Source of the DNA: an uncultured bacterium
GTDB lineage: Bacteria > Bacteroidota > Bacteroidia > Bacteroidales > Bacteroidaceae
DNA length: 64,000 bases
Direction of reading: 5' to 3'
Assembly: GCA_946546825.1 (NCBI GenBank)
Contig: CAMNOK010000002.1
Location: 37,668-101,667, forward strand
The position numbers were made by a program, and so were the translations under genes. Below the pieces are notes generated by a model. The model was not told the origin of the DNA. It did not search any database and saw only the letters and a program-made list of their open reading frames with translations. Positions 8,354 through 18,504 of this stretch are shown piece by piece (within the stretch, counting starts at the first letter, position 1; each line of letters starts with the position of its first letter).

Positions 8354-11263
8354 TTACAGGCCACATATTTGTCGATAGGGACAGTTCTGGCAGCGCGTGG
8401 TGTCAGCCGTGGGAGTGAAGGGTACTGACTTGTCGAGCATTTCGCTGATGAGGGTTGTCAGTCGTTCCATAAACTCTTTCTCCACAGCGCGTATGTCGCT
8501 CAGAAGCAGACGGTTATTGAATGTTCCTATTGTGAGGATGGGGTTGTAGTCGTCGCCGCCGGCATGTTGGATGAACAGCAGGGCCGGCGCCACGGCCAGC
8601 TCATTGGGGTTCAGCTTGGCAGAGTGGCTCACGATGCTGGCATAGAGCATGGCTTGCAGGTAGTAGTCGGCATGTTTCTGAGTGATGTTTTCGCCACTGA
8701 AGATGTCGGCTACGTCGGCCACGCTTTGTGTGGCAGTCCGTCCGGTCTTGTAGTCGAGCACGCGGATGAGATCGCCTTGGTCTTGTGTGTGCACCAGGTC
8801 GAGACGATCGATGATACCACCGATGGTGAGTTCTCTCTCTCCGCTCTCCTGCAGGGTTGATTCAGCGTTGCTTGTGGGAATCTTCAGCTTGGTGAAGGCT
8901 TTGATTTCAGAACCTATCAGGGTGAAGGGGGCCAGTTGCTCGTCGAGCTTCAGCAACTGCTGCAGAAAGCCAATGATGACTTCGCGGTTGATGAGTTGAA
9001 GCCCATTGTACTCTGGTGAGAATCCTTTGACGGTTGTCTTGAACAATTCTTCTTTAAAAGCCTGATCGACAATGATTTCCAAGTTGTTGTGATGTTTGGA
9101 AAAGTTCTGAATATCTCCCTTCGTGATGATGTTGCTTTTCTCCGACAGACGCAGGTAGATGAGTTCTGCGGAGCGGTGGAAAATGTTTCCAAAGATGCGG
9201 TTGTCGATTTCATCGTCATCGTTTTGGTCGGGTTCCTTCAGGTCGGCCAGCAGGTGGTAGTAGAATTGTAGCTGGCAGCGCAGGTAGCGATTGATGGCTG
9301 TGGGTGACAATGTCTTCATCTCGTTGAGCAAGTTCATGATGTTGTCATCCTTTACTATGGGGCGGCGCCTGATGGCCGAGGCTGCCAGGCGGGTGCTCAG
9401 AATCGACTTTCTGATGGGGTGGTTGCTCTCCACGAGAAGCTGCAGCATGAAGCGGCTCATTTGTCCCGATTGTCCGTCTTCAGTAGCGTTGTTGTAGCAG
9501 AGGGTGACATCCTGCGCCCTTTGCAGTAGTCGGTTGAAGTAGTAGGCATAGACGGCCACCTTGTTGTCGATGGTTGTCAGCCCGTAGGCCTTTCGGATAG
9601 CATAGGGTATGAACGAAACGTCGTTCACACCTTTAGGCATGTTTCCCTCGTTGCACGACAACAACAGAACATGGTCGAAGTCCAGATTGCGGGTCTCCAG
9701 CACACCCATGATCTGGAGTCCTTCTGCCGGTTCGCCGTGGAAAGGAATGGAGGTCGAGCCCACGAGCTGGCTGATGAGCCGTTGCAGCGTGACGAGTTCC
9801 ACCGACAGTTCGCCCGTCCTGACCAGTTCGCAGAGACGGTTCAGCAACGTGTACATCCGGAAGAGCGACTCCTGGAAGAGAGGGTCTGCCTGTTCATGGG
9901 CTGCGTTGGTGCCGATGAGCCGCAGCACCTGAAGCAAATATTCCAGCAGCTGCAGGTTGCCTTTCGCCCCCTGGGGCTCCACTTGGGAGAACAGCAGCGT
10001 GCAGCCCTCGTCCTGAGCCATTAGCGCGCGGGTAGGGAAGAGCAGGTGCTCGGTGCTCAGTTTGGTAATCAAATCATGATAGTGGGGGGTGATGTAGGGT
10101 GCATAAGGGTGGCGCAGGGTGCGCAACACATTGCGCAGTCGGTACTTGTCGGTACCGTTGACATGACCTGTGGTCTGCAGTTCGGTGAGCAGGCTGACCA
10201 GTGAGGCGAAGGGCGACTGTGACAGGGGATATCCCGTCGTGATGTTCACCTTTTCCACCTCGGTGGGCAGACAATGGATGACAACAGGCAGCAGCGACTC
10301 GTCGCAGAGCACGACAGCGGTCTTGCGCCCTGCCTCGATGCGCCCTTCCTGGCGCAGCCACTGGCTGACGAAGCGCGCCTGGGCATTCTCTGTCTGTGCT
10401 GCCAGAAAGGTGATGGCTTGCTTTGGACGGCAGAATTGGCTGAAGATGGGGTCGTCGTCGGCCAGCTCATTGGGAAATTTGGGTAGGTATTCGCGCAGAT
10501 AATGGCCGGCTTCGTTGTCGGGATTGTCTTTGAAATAGTGGTCGTAGTCCCAGTAGAAGACGGCTTTGCCGGCCTTGCGAAGACGGCTGAAGAGTCGTTG
10601 CTCCACCTGTTGTAGCACATTGAATCCTACAAAGACATAGCGTTCGTAGTTGAACTCAATGTTCTCGTCTTCTGCCACGGCCCGATAGAGAGCACCCTCG
10701 TAGGCCAGTCCTTCTTCTTTTAGCGTGGCATTGTAGCGAAGGTATATCTCGTGGAAACGACTCCACAGCGTAAGGAAGCGATGCTTCAATTCGCTCTCGC
10801 TGGCTTCGGTGAAGTTGCCGAAGAAGCGGCGTAGCAGGGCCTTCTGCTCTTCCGTGAGGTAGGATATATCATCCAGTTCGTGCAGGTCGCGCAGGTTGGC
10901 AAAGACACGTTCGGCTTGTGCCATATTCTTGTCCAGATCGTCGAAGTCGGCCAACAGTAGTTGTCCCCATCCGTAGAAATGGTCAAGGGTTTCCTCGGTG
11001 CCTGTTACCTGTGTGAAAATGCGGTGTAGTCGGCAGATGAGCAGTATGGGGTCGGCAACTTGTAGTGACGAATGGCTTCGAAAGAGGTCACTGATCGTGA
11101 CATAGGCAGGACTCCACATGGGTCTGCCTGCCAAGCGGGCAAGGTGCTCATTCATGAAGAGGGCGGCACGCTTGTTGGGAAACACCACGGCTGTTTGCGA
11201 CAGGTCGGTGCTGTATTTGGCCAGAAGGTCTTCGGCCACGCGCTCGAGAAAGGTCTTATTCAT
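8354..11263 (-). CDS. AddB-like PD-(D/E)XK nuclease subunit with Fe-S motif
   Basis: This protein of about 969 residues resembles the AddB/RecC-side subunit of a double-strand-break resection complex. The C-terminal nuclease domain shows IGGIIDRLDLV and VLDYKTG, the catalytic GxxDRxD and D-Y-K residues. An early cysteine (LRCQLQFYYHL) plus the terminal CQNCPYRQIC provide the four ligands expected of the AddB-type iron-sulfur cluster. The N-terminal VVFPNKRAALFM replaces a functional Walker A, as in AddB. ATG at 11263 is preferred over an upstream in-frame start at 11308 because it gives a conserved N-terminus (MNKTFLERVAEDLL) and an 8-bp overlap with addA. Confidence 0.9.
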   Translation of the reverse strand: MNKTFLERVAEDLLAKYSTDLSQTAVVFPNKRAALFMNEHLARLAGRPMWSPAYVTISDLFRSHSSLQVADPILLICRLHRIFTQVTGTEETLDHFYGWGQLLLADFDDLDKNMAQAERVFANLRDLHELDDISYLTEEQKALLRRFFGNFTEASESELKHRFLTLWSRFHEIYLRYNATLKEEGLAYEGALYRAVAEDENIEFNYERYVFVGFNVLQQVEQRLFSRLRKAGKAVFYWDYDHYFKDNPDNEAGHYLREYLPKFPNELADDDPIFSQFCRPKQAITFLAAQTENAQARFVSQWLRQEGRIEAGRKTAVVLCDESLLPVVIHCLPTEVEKVNITTGYPLSQSPFASLVSLLTELQTTGHVNGTDKYRLRNVLRTLRHPYAPYITPHYHDLITKLSTEHLLFPTRALMAQDEGCTLLFSQVEPQGAKGNLQLLEYLLQVLRLIGTNAAHEQADPLFQESLFRMYTLLNRLCELVRTGELSVELVTLQRLISQLVGSTSIPFHGEPAEGLQIMGVLETRNLDFDHVLLLSCNEGNMPKGVNDVSFIPYAIRKAYGLTTIDNKVAVYAYYFNRLLQRAQDVTLCYNNATEDGQSGQMSRFMLQLLVESNHPIRKSILSTRLAASAIRRRPIVKDDNIMNLLNEMKTLSPTAINRYLRCQLQFYYHLLADLKEPDQNDDDEIDNRIFGNIFHRSAELIYLRLSEKSNIITKGDIQNFSKHHNNLEIIVDQAFKEELFKTTVKGFSPEYNGLQLINREVIIGFLQQLLKLDEQLAPFTLIGSEIKAFTKLKIPTSNAESTLQESGERELTIGGIIDRLDLVHTQDQGDLIRVLDYKTGRTATQSVADVADIFSGENITQKHADYYLQAMLYASIVSHSAKLNPNELAVAPALLFIQHAGGDDYNPILTIGTFNNRLLLSDIRAVEKEFMERLTTLISEMLDKSVPFTPTADTTRCQNCPYRQICGL

Positions 11264-14200
11264 GGTTTTCAGTGATGTTGACAGGAATGATTTGGTTGCT
11301 ATAAACAAACCAGAGGTAGCCGCTGACGTTGTTGTAGCCCATATCGGTCAGCAGTGAGATGTAGTCAGATACTTGATGGCTATAGTCTGTAAGGTTAGCT
11401 TGCGTGGGGGCTCCGAACTTGAAATCTACAACGATCATCTCTTGTCCGTTGGTCATCACGCGGTCTGGCCGGCGTTCCTTCACTTTCCCGGTCTCGTCAT
11501 CGACATGCAGGATGGTGCACTCGTTGAACAGTTGCCAGCGGTCGGAGAACCAGTCGGCAACCTTCGGCGACTCCAGTCTGCGACGAATCATGTCGGCCAG
11601 TCGCTGACGTGATAACGTGTCATCGTAGAGCACACCGTCGCTTTCAAGCTGACGAATGGCAGCGGGAATGTCGGTCACAGTGTGCACGGTGGAAAAGATG
11701 TTGTGCAGAACACTGCCCATGCGGATATATTCCTTCTGTTTTTCTTCAGCTTCCGTGCCTTCGACGAAGTCTTTGCTCTTGTTGCTTTGGCGGAATACGG
11801 CTCGCAGTGGGAAGTTCTCCATGGTGAGTGAGATGGAGGTGGGGCTGGTGGTGAAGACATTTTGACTCTTGCCTGTAGCAACGCTCTGCGGTTCTTGCTG
11901 GCTTTCGGTCGCTGGCAACGGGCGGCTCACGGTGTTGTCCAGAGAACCGTAGGTGAAAGTCAAGACATCGTTTTTCTCGGCAGAGTTTCCTTCCAGAAGG
12001 GAGTCTTCTAACAGATGTTTCAACTCAGGCATACTGTCTTCAATGACACGTGAGCGGAGGTTGTTGCCACCTCTTCGGGCCATCACGAAGAGTGATTTCC
12101 TGGCTCGCGTGAAGGCCACATAGAGCAGGTTCAGGTTATCGACAGTGTCTTGGAGGTGCTCTGTCAGATAGTCGGCTTCAAAGATAGAGCCTTTCATCTG
12201 TTTCTCGCTGTAATCGACGGGAATGACAGGAAGTTGGTCGAATGGCGCCTGGCCATGTTCCGGTGTGCACCAGAGAAGTGACCCTTTGTTGAGCGTCCAG
12301 TCGCAGTTAGGTATGATGACGTGGTCGAATTCAAGTCCCTTGCTTTTATGGATGGTGATGAGACGAATACCGTCGGCCTCATCGCTATGAATGGTTTTTT
12401 CGTGCAGTGTATCGTCCCATTCGGCCAGAAAAGCCTCCATATTGGCCACATGCTCGTTGAGCCACTGTGCCATCAGGTCGAAGAATGCGCATAGGTAGGC
12501 ACTCTGCTCCTGAAGTTTCTTGAGCTGGAAGATGTCGAACAACTGTTCTGCCAGGTCGGTCATAGGCATGGCCGCCAGGTCGGCAAAGCTATTGCGGTAG
12601 GCCGGGGGCAACTGCTCGTCAAGGTCAACGGTTCGCAGTAGCAGGCTGCTCTCGGGGGCATCGTTGTGAAGGATGGCGCGTTGGTAGGCTTTGACGAGAG
12701 AAGCCTTGATGAGTCTGTCATCAGGTTGAAGTAGCAGGCGCATGGCATTGACAAGGATGCCGACGGCCAGTGAACTGTCGAGTCGGAAAGCCTCGTCGGA
12801 CACCATCTTGATGTCTGGACGCTCCTGCATATAGTGTTCAGCAATGGCCTGTATGGTCTTGTTGGAGCGTACGAGGATGGCCATGTTGCTGTAGGGCACC
12901 CCACGCGCCGTCAGGGCATCGATATGTTCGGTCATCAGGTGTAGGGCCTCTGTCTGTGCGTCTTTCTGCGGAAGCAGCGTCAGACAAACATAACCTTTGT
13001 CTGTGGGCTTGTTTTCCGGATATTGCTGGGCCACCAGGTCATAGGCCTTTTTCATCTGAAGGGCCTCATCAGGGTTTTCCATATCCAGACGGTTATATTC
13101 CAGTTGTGCTGCTATGGTGAAAAAGGCGTTGTTGAACTCTATGATGTGCACGTCGGAGCGGCGGTTGTAGCGCATGGGTATAACGTCGAGCTGGCGAGTG
13201 TCAAACTCGCTTTCTATCTCGTTGAGCAAGCGCCAGTCACCAGAACGCCAGCGATAGATGCTCTGCTTGACGTCGCCCACAATGATGTCGTGTGACGATT
13301 CGTGACTTAGACATTCCTTCAGCAGTACTTTGAAATTGTCCCACTGAATGGTGCTGGTATCCTGAAACTCATCGATCATGATGTGTTCGATGCGATTACC
13401 AATCTTTTCGAAGATGAAGGGGGAGTCGGTGTCGCGGATGAGTTCGTTCAGCAAATGCTGTGTGTCGGACAGAAGGAAACGGTTGGCTTCGGCATTCAAC
13501 TGTCTTACTTTCTCGTCAATGCTGTTTAAGAGACGTAATTGGCTGAGGTGTTTGAGGGTGATGTCGGCCGACTTGTAAAGCTTCAGATGACGCGGACGCT
13601 CACGCTCGGCGTTCAGCAGCAGTGGAATGAGCGTCTCTACGACCAGTAGGTAGCGTGGATCGGATGCTGTCAGATCGCTCTTCTTCAGCCAGCCTTCAGC
13701 TCCGTTCATGGCGGCTTCTATGCGTTTGCCAATGAGTTTGTCGCTGTCGAAGACCCCTTTGCGTAGTTTTACAAAATAGCCGCAGGCGCCATTGGCTCCG
13801 TTGGAGAAGTCGCTGACGTTGAGTCCATGCTGCTCCAGTATATCAAAGAACTGCTCTGCGGGTTGGAGCAGGTTTTTGTGGGCTTTCTCCTTGATGGCGC
13901 GAAGCTGACTTGAAAATGTCGTGAAGAAATCTTTCGTGGCAAGTTGGCGGCTCACTTCGGCCCCACGTTCCTTGTAGATGTCCTTAAAAATGTTTTCACC
14001 GAAGCGCTTAATCTGACCGATGACGTTCCAACCCTTGTCATCATCAATGTTGTCGCGAATGTAGCTCATGATCCACTTCAACTCCAGACTGCTTGCCTGC
14101 AGGTCTTCAATGAGCTGGTCAACGGCCTGCTGCTCCACCTGTTTGTCGTTGAGCCCGATATGGAGGTTGGCAGTAAGGTCGAGCTCACGGGCAAGGTTGC

Positions 14201-14567
14201 GGAGCACACTTTGGAAGAAGGAGTCGATGGTCTCGACGCGGAAGTAGTTGTAATGGTGAATCAGGTTGGTTAGAGCCAGGCGGGCATTGCGGGAAGCAAG
14301 GCTTCGACTGACATTCAGTTCGCTGGTCACCGTCTCAATATAGCTTTCGGAATCGGGGTCGAGCTTCCAAATGCCGTAGAGCTGGCTAAGTATGCGTGTC
14401 TTCATTTCCTCGGTGGCCTTGTTGGTAAAGGTCACGGCCAGAATGTTGCGGTAGCAGTCAGGATTCTGCACCAATAGCTTGATATACTCTACAGCTAAGC
14501 GGTAGGTTTTGCCTGAACCTGCACCGGCTTTATAGACAGTCAGTTGTTTGTCGGAGGTTTCTCTCAT
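11256..14567 (-). CDS. AddA-like UvrD/RecB-family helicase-nuclease
   Basis: The 1103-residue protein is a superfamily 1A helicase with a C-terminal nuclease, the motor of an AddAB/RecBCD-like recombination enzyme. Walker A is AGAGSGKT (residues 15-22). Other helicase motifs are NILAVTFTNKATEEMK (Ia), IMIDEFQDTS (II), GDVKQSIYRWR (III), IRLITIHKSKGLEFD (V) and NLLYVAFTRAR (VI). Near the C-terminus RPDRVM and IVVDFKFG form a PD-(D/E)XK active site. It overlaps addB by 8 bp and follows the DUF5686 gene by 25 bp, so rpoD, the DUF5686 gene, addA and addB may form one long unit. Confidence 0.93.
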   Translation of the reverse strand: MRETSDKQLTVYKAGAGSGKTYRLAVEYIKLLVQNPDCYRNILAVTFTNKATEEMKTRILSQLYGIWKLDPDSESYIETVTSELNVSRSLASRNARLALTNLIHHYNYFRVETIDSFFQSVLRNLARELDLTANLHIGLNDKQVEQQAVDQLIEDLQASSLELKWIMSYIRDNIDDDKGWNVIGQIKRFGENIFKDIYKERGAEVSRQLATKDFFTTFSSQLRAIKEKAHKNLLQPAEQFFDILEQHGLNVSDFSNGANGACGYFVKLRKGVFDSDKLIGKRIEAAMNGAEGWLKKSDLTASDPRYLLVVETLIPLLLNAERERPRHLKLYKSADITLKHLSQLRLLNSIDEKVRQLNAEANRFLLSDTQHLLNELIRDTDSPFIFEKIGNRIEHIMIDEFQDTSTIQWDNFKVLLKECLSHESSHDIIVGDVKQSIYRWRSGDWRLLNEIESEFDTRQLDVIPMRYNRRSDVHIIEFNNAFFTIAAQLEYNRLDMENPDEALQMKKAYDLVAQQYPENKPTDKGYVCLTLLPQKDAQTEALHLMTEHIDALTARGVPYSNMAILVRSNKTIQAIAEHYMQERPDIKMVSDEAFRLDSSLAVGILVNAMRLLLQPDDRLIKASLVKAYQRAILHNDAPESSLLLRTVDLDEQLPPAYRNSFADLAAMPMTDLAEQLFDIFQLKKLQEQSAYLCAFFDLMAQWLNEHVANMEAFLAEWDDTLHEKTIHSDEADGIRLITIHKSKGLEFDHVIIPNCDWTLNKGSLLWCTPEHGQAPFDQLPVIPVDYSEKQMKGSIFEADYLTEHLQDTVDNLNLLYVAFTRARKSLFVMARRGGNNLRSRVIEDSMPELKHLLEDSLLEGNSAEKNDVLTFTYGSLDNTVSRPLPATESQQEPQSVATGKSQNVFTTSPTSISLTMENFPLRAVFRQSNKSKDFVEGTEAEEKQKEYIRMGSVLHNIFSTVHTVTDIPAAIRQLESDGVLYDDTLSRQRLADMIRRRLESPKVADWFSDRWQLFNECTILHVDDETGKVKERRPDRVMTNGQEMIVVDFKFGAPTQANLTDYSHQVSDYISLLTDMGYNNVSGYLWFVYSNQIIPVNITENHE

Positions 14568-14592
14568 GAGGGTATATAGTTAAGGTGGGGTG

Positions 14593-16653
14593 CTACCAGT
14601 TGCGAAAGAGTTCCAATTCGAATTTGCAGCCAAAGCCTTCATACTTACCTTTCTTGCAGGCTATAAAGGTTCCTACAGACAGGTAGCGGGTGCTGATGCC
14701 ATAGCCCAGTTCTATATAGGGTGTATAGGCTTTCACCGAGAGTGCGCTGGCATAGATGCGTTCCATCTCGACAAATCTGCCCAATAGCGGAAGTCTGCTT
14801 GCCAGCAGCAGGGGAGACTCGTAGGTGAAGTTTCCCCGCAGGTAGAACTGGGATGAATTGTACCACTCACTGCGGAGGAGTTCAAACTCGCCGGTCCAGT
14901 CGTCTTCCCGTCCAAGGGGAATGTTGTTTTCGTGGAAGTTGGCGAAGCTGATGAAGTAGCGTCCACTTCCACGTTTTGTGTAGAGACCGGACCCCATTCG
15001 TATGAAGTATCGGCGCAGACGGGTGAGACTATGGACATAGTTGGCATCAAGCTCCCAGCGTTCGAATCCCATGTTGGATTGAAACAATCCCTTGATACTT
15101 CGTTCGTATTCGGTCGTAATGTTCAGACCATCTAACCAAATAGGCTTATAGGTGAGAGAGAACATCGGGGCTACAGAGCGGAAGGTGTTGTCTATGTCGT
15201 AATGTATCAGGGCTGCAGAGTGGTGGCTACGTCGGTGCTGAATGTGTAGTCCACCATCAATGCGCCATTCGGGGGTAATGTCGATGCCGGCATGTAGATG
15301 TAGCTGAGTGTTACGAAAGTAGTCGAGTTGTTGACGTTCCCAGTTGACGGTGTCTCCCTGTTCTCTGACAATGTCTTTCAGCAGGTTGGAGTCGTAGAGC
15401 TTGTCTCCGCAGCGGAAGTCTATGCCCACAAAGCCATTACGGTCTCGATCGAAGTCGTAACGCAGTGGCACCTCCATGTAGAGGCGTTTCTGCTTGAAGG
15501 AGTAACTGGCTTTTATCCGGGCGGTCAGGTCGGAGTTGCTGCCAAGAAGATATATGCTCTTGACATCAAACTTGTAGATTATGCCCTTAGAGTGGCTGTA
15601 TCGCAGATAAAGGGGATTGAATATAGGACTTAGCTGCACATAGCCCCGTTTGCCGTGAAAGTCGGTTCTGATTTTGTTAAGCATGTTCTCACTCACCAGG
15701 TCCAAGGTGGTTTCCAATAGGCGGTTGTCTCCCGATGCAACGGTGTCATTGGCGACAACGGCAGAATCAATTGCTGACTCGGATTGCCTATCGGTCAATG
15801 CGAAGTGGCTGTCGAAGAGCTCTTGTTCGAAGGCTGTGAGGGGTTGAGGACGAATGGCTTTCATGCTTTCCAAAGGATGGGCAACGATGCTGTCTTCGCT
15901 GACCTCAATGCCGATATCGAAGAAACTCTTTATCTCTGCTCTCAACACGTTTCCCATGAAGGCAAACCGACAATTTGCATAGCAGTAGTCTGGAAAGAGC
16001 GATTTTGCTCCTTGTTTGTTCATATTGACAAAAAGCGTGAAGCGAATCTGGTCGTACTCTCCTTTGAAGGAAGCCTCTATGAGACGACCGGTGAGTGTGT
16101 CAATTCTGGCTGTTCCATAAACCAGTTGTGTGTTGGAATGTGTCGGCGTAAATGTGATGTCGGCCGTACCGTTGTCGAAAGGTTCAATCTTGTATTTGTA
16201 GAAACTTCGGTTGTGGCGGTTCAGTGGAGAAATGAGGTGATCATCTATGATGGTTTGTGCATAGGGGGTAGGAGTCGTGAATTGACGCAGGGTGCGCATG
16301 GTGCGGTGGGAGTGTGGAATCGTGGTCAGCGAGAGCAGTCGCTGAGTTTTCATGCTCATCTCGCCGTCGTAGGTCAGACAATCAAAAAATTCACCCACGA
16401 AGTGACGTTTCCTGGCTCTTGCAAGGTCGTACATCGTGGGAAGACTTGCCATCAACACATTGCGTTTGTCGGTGTGCAGGGTAAGTTTGTGATAGTTGTA
16501 TGATTTAGTGGGCAGGTTGTTCAACGTGTCTGCCTGTTGTGCATAGGCCCACATGCGTTCAAGCAGATGCGTCTTCAAACGGTCTTTGGCACTGACTTCA
16601 GTAGCCGTCAAGAGCCATGCCGTTGCAAAAAGTATGCAGACACGCCAGACCAC
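14593..16653 (-). CDS. DUF5686-family outer-membrane protein
   Basis: The 686-residue protein begins with a signal peptide (MVWRVCILFATAWLLTATEVSA). An extracellular or periplasmic region of about 300 residues follows, and then a C-terminal barrel-like part with repeated aromatic strands. This is the pattern of the Bacteroidota DUF5686 family, often fused to a carboxypeptidase-regulatory-like domain that is absent here. The molecular function is unknown. It follows rpoD by 14 bp and precedes addA by 25 bp on the same strand. The family call rests on overall layout and is moderately secure. Confidence 0.75.
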   Translation of the reverse strand: MVWRVCILFATAWLLTATEVSAKDRLKTHLLERMWAYAQQADTLNNLPTKSYNYHKLTLHTDKRNVLMASLPTMYDLARARKRHFVGEFFDCLTYDGEMSMKTQRLLSLTTIPHSHRTMRTLRQFTTPTPYAQTIIDDHLISPLNRHNRSFYKYKIEPFDNGTADITFTPTHSNTQLVYGTARIDTLTGRLIEASFKGEYDQIRFTLFVNMNKQGAKSLFPDYCYANCRFAFMGNVLRAEIKSFFDIGIEVSEDSIVAHPLESMKAIRPQPLTAFEQELFDSHFALTDRQSESAIDSAVVANDTVASGDNRLLETTLDLVSENMLNKIRTDFHGKRGYVQLSPIFNPLYLRYSHSKGIIYKFDVKSIYLLGSNSDLTARIKASYSFKQKRLYMEVPLRYDFDRDRNGFVGIDFRCGDKLYDSNLLKDIVREQGDTVNWERQQLDYFRNTQLHLHAGIDITPEWRIDGGLHIQHRRSHHSAALIHYDIDNTFRSVAPMFSLTYKPIWLDGLNITTEYERSIKGLFQSNMGFERWELDANYVHSLTRLRRYFIRMGSGLYTKRGSGRYFISFANFHENNIPLGREDDWTGEFELLRSEWYNSSQFYLRGNFTYESPLLLASRLPLLGRFVEMERIYASALSVKAYTPYIELGYGISTRYLSVGTFIACKKGKYEGFGCKFELELFRNW

Positions 16654-16667
16654 CTGGAAAGAAGTGT

Positions 16668-17540
16668 TTATCCGAGGTACTTCATGAGGATGGAGGCATA
16701 GCCACTTTCGCGAAGCTTTGTGATGCTTTTCTCCCTGATTTGGCGAACACGTTCACGGGTGAGGCCGAGCTGGTCGCCAATTTCTTCCAGTCCCTTCTCA
16801 TGGCAACCGATGCCGAAGCATTCGCGAATGATGGTAATCTCACGATCCTTGAGCACCTTTGAGAGTACGGAATTAAGTTCCTGCGACATTGATTCGTGGT
16901 CCACCTGACGATCGGTGCGGCTATCGTCTCCAGAAGGCATCACGTCGAGCATACAGTTATCTTCACCATCCTGAAATGGTGCGTCAATGCTGACATGATG
17001 ACCATCGGCCATCATGCTCTGGCCAATCTTCTCTTCGTCGAGATTGGTGGCCTCAGAAAGCTCTGAGATAGAGGGGTGACGCTGATTCTCCTGCTCAAAC
17101 TTGTTGATTTCGTGGTTGATTTTGTTCAATGAACCAACCTGATTGAGTGGCAGACGTACGATGCGACTCTGCTCTGCAATGGCTTGCAGAATGCTTTGGC
17201 GAATCCACCAAACAGCATAGGAGATGAACTTGAAGCCACGGGTTTCGTCAAACTTCTGAGCAGCCTTAATCAAGCCAATGTTACCTTCGTCGATAAGGTC
17301 GGTGAGCGTAAGGCCTTGGTGCTGATACTGCTTGGCTACGGATACCACGAAGCGCAGGTTGGCAGTTACCAGCTTGTCTTTTGCACGCTCTCCCTCGGGA
17401 CCGCCCTTTTTAATCTTCTGTGCCAACTCTATTTCCTCGTCAATAGTAATGAGAGGGGCACGTCCAATTTCAACAAGATACTTGTCAAGGGCTTCACTCG
17501 AACGATTGGTGATACTCTTCTGAATTTTTAACTGTCTCAT
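16668..17540 (-). CDS. rpoD: primary RNA polymerase sigma factor (RpoD/SigA)
   Basis: At 290 residues this is the short primary sigma typical of Bacteroidota, lacking the large region 1.1 of proteobacterial sigma70. Region 1.2 starts at EALDKYLVEIGRAPLI. Region 2 contains DLIDEGNIGLIKAAQKFD and FISYAVWWIRQSI, which bind core and the -7 element. Region 3 and region 4.2 (GLEEIGDQLGLTRERVRQIREKSITKLR) complete the protein. It should recognise the TTTG / TAnnTTTG promoters noted throughout this window, including its own at 17627-17634. Confidence 0.97.
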   Translation of the reverse strand: MRQLKIQKSITNRSSEALDKYLVEIGRAPLITIDEEIELAQKIKKGGPEGERAKDKLVTANLRFVVSVAKQYQHQGLTLTDLIDEGNIGLIKAAQKFDETRGFKFISYAVWWIRQSILQAIAEQSRIVRLPLNQVGSLNKINHEINKFEQENQRHPSISELSEATNLDEEKIGQSMMADGHHVSIDAPFQDGEDNCMLDVMPSGDDSRTDRQVDHESMSQELNSVLSKVLKDREITIIRECFGIGCHEKGLEEIGDQLGLTRERVRQIREKSITKLRESGYASILMKYLG

Positions 17541-17565
17541 GTTCTGTTTCTCCTAAATGCATCTG

Positions 17566-17594
17566 CTTGATAATATAAGTGCTTGATTATCAAG
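17566..17594. other. inverted repeat in the rpoD leader
   Basis: CTTGATAAT (17566-17574) and ATTATCAAG (17586-17594) form a perfect 9-bp stem around an 11-nt loop in the untranslated leader of rpoD. No T-run follows, so it is not a classical terminator. A protein-binding site or a leader structure are both possible. Confidence 0.45.
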
Positions 17595-17626
17595 TTAATA
17601 AACTACAAATCCTTTATAAAGCGGCG

Positions 17627-17634
17627 CAAAGTTA
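17627..17634 (-). promoter_or_regulatory. -7 element for rpoD
   Basis: On the minus strand this reads TAACTTTG. Transcription would start near 17621 and give a leader of about 80 nt containing the inverted repeat at 17566-17594. Confidence 0.5.
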
Positions 17635-17683
17635 CTAAAAATTTAGTATCGTTGTGCTTTTTATTTCATAGCTTTTGCATTAT

Positions 17684-18427
17684 TTAACAATTTCTTTTAA
17701 GAAACTCTTCGGCGGCAGCGAGGTCGGCTGGGGTATCTATGCCCACGGTCTCAATATCGGTAAGACCAACTCGGATGCGGTAGCCGTTTTGTAGCCAGCG
17801 CAGTTGTTCAAGGCTCTCGGCCAGTTCCAGTGACGATTGTGGCAAGCTGGTGATTTCGCGCAGCACCTTTGTGCGGTATGCATACAGGCCAAGATGTTTC
17901 AGAAAGGGATAATGGCTCAGCCACTCGCCCTTTTCTACTCCACGGACGAAGGGAATGATGCTTCTGGAAAAATAAAGTGCAAAGCCACGGTTATCGACAA
18001 CAATCTTCGGTGAGTTGGTGTTCTCAACAGACTCCATGTTGGTAAAGGGCTTGCCAAGAGTGGCAATCTGCGTCTCCGGAATATCAAAACACTTGCAGAC
18101 GGTTTCTATCTGTGTGGCATGGATGAAGGGCTCGTCACCTTGCACATTGATTACGACATCCCAGCTTCCGCCAATCTTTTCAACGGCTTCCTCGATGCGA
18201 TCGGTACCACTCTTGTGGTTGGGCGACGTCATAATAGCTTTGCCACCAAACTGTTCAACGGCCTGGAAGATGCGGTCGTCATCGGTAGCAACGTAGGCAT
18301 CTGGAATGACATTGGTAACTTGTTCGTAAACGCGCTGAATGACAGGCTTGCCACCCAACATGGCTAAAGGCTTGCCTGGAAAACGTGTGGAGGCATAGCG
18401 TGCGGGAATGATAGCGATAAATTTCAT
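17684..18427 (-). CDS. kdsB: 3-deoxy-manno-octulosonate cytidylyltransferase
   Basis: The enzyme activates Kdo with CTP to CMP-Kdo for lipid A-core assembly. The 247-residue product begins MKFIAIIPARYASTRFPGKP, the nucleotide-binding signature of the family, and contains VVINVQGDEPFI and HLGLYAYR, both typical of KdsB. The ATG at 18427 is chosen over one nine codons upstream because the conserved N-terminus starts there. It lies 77 bp downstream of the DUF5687 gene on the same strand, in the ftsK-lolA group of envelope genes. Confidence 0.96.
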   Translation of the reverse strand: MKFIAIIPARYASTRFPGKPLAMLGGKPVIQRVYEQVTNVIPDAYVATDDDRIFQAVEQFGGKAIMTSPNHKSGTDRIEEAVEKIGGSWDVVINVQGDEPFIHATQIETVCKCFDIPETQIATLGKPFTNMESVENTNSPKIVVDNRGFALYFSRSIIPFVRGVEKGEWLSHYPFLKHLGLYAYRTKVLREITSLPQSSLELAESLEQLRWLQNGYRIRVGLTDIETVGIDTPADLAAAEEFLKRNC

Positions 18428-18504
18428 TTGTATATATGGTTGTTTTAATTTCAATTGGATATCTTTCTTCTTTTCTCACTTTTCTGAGTGAAAGTCAACA
18501 ACTT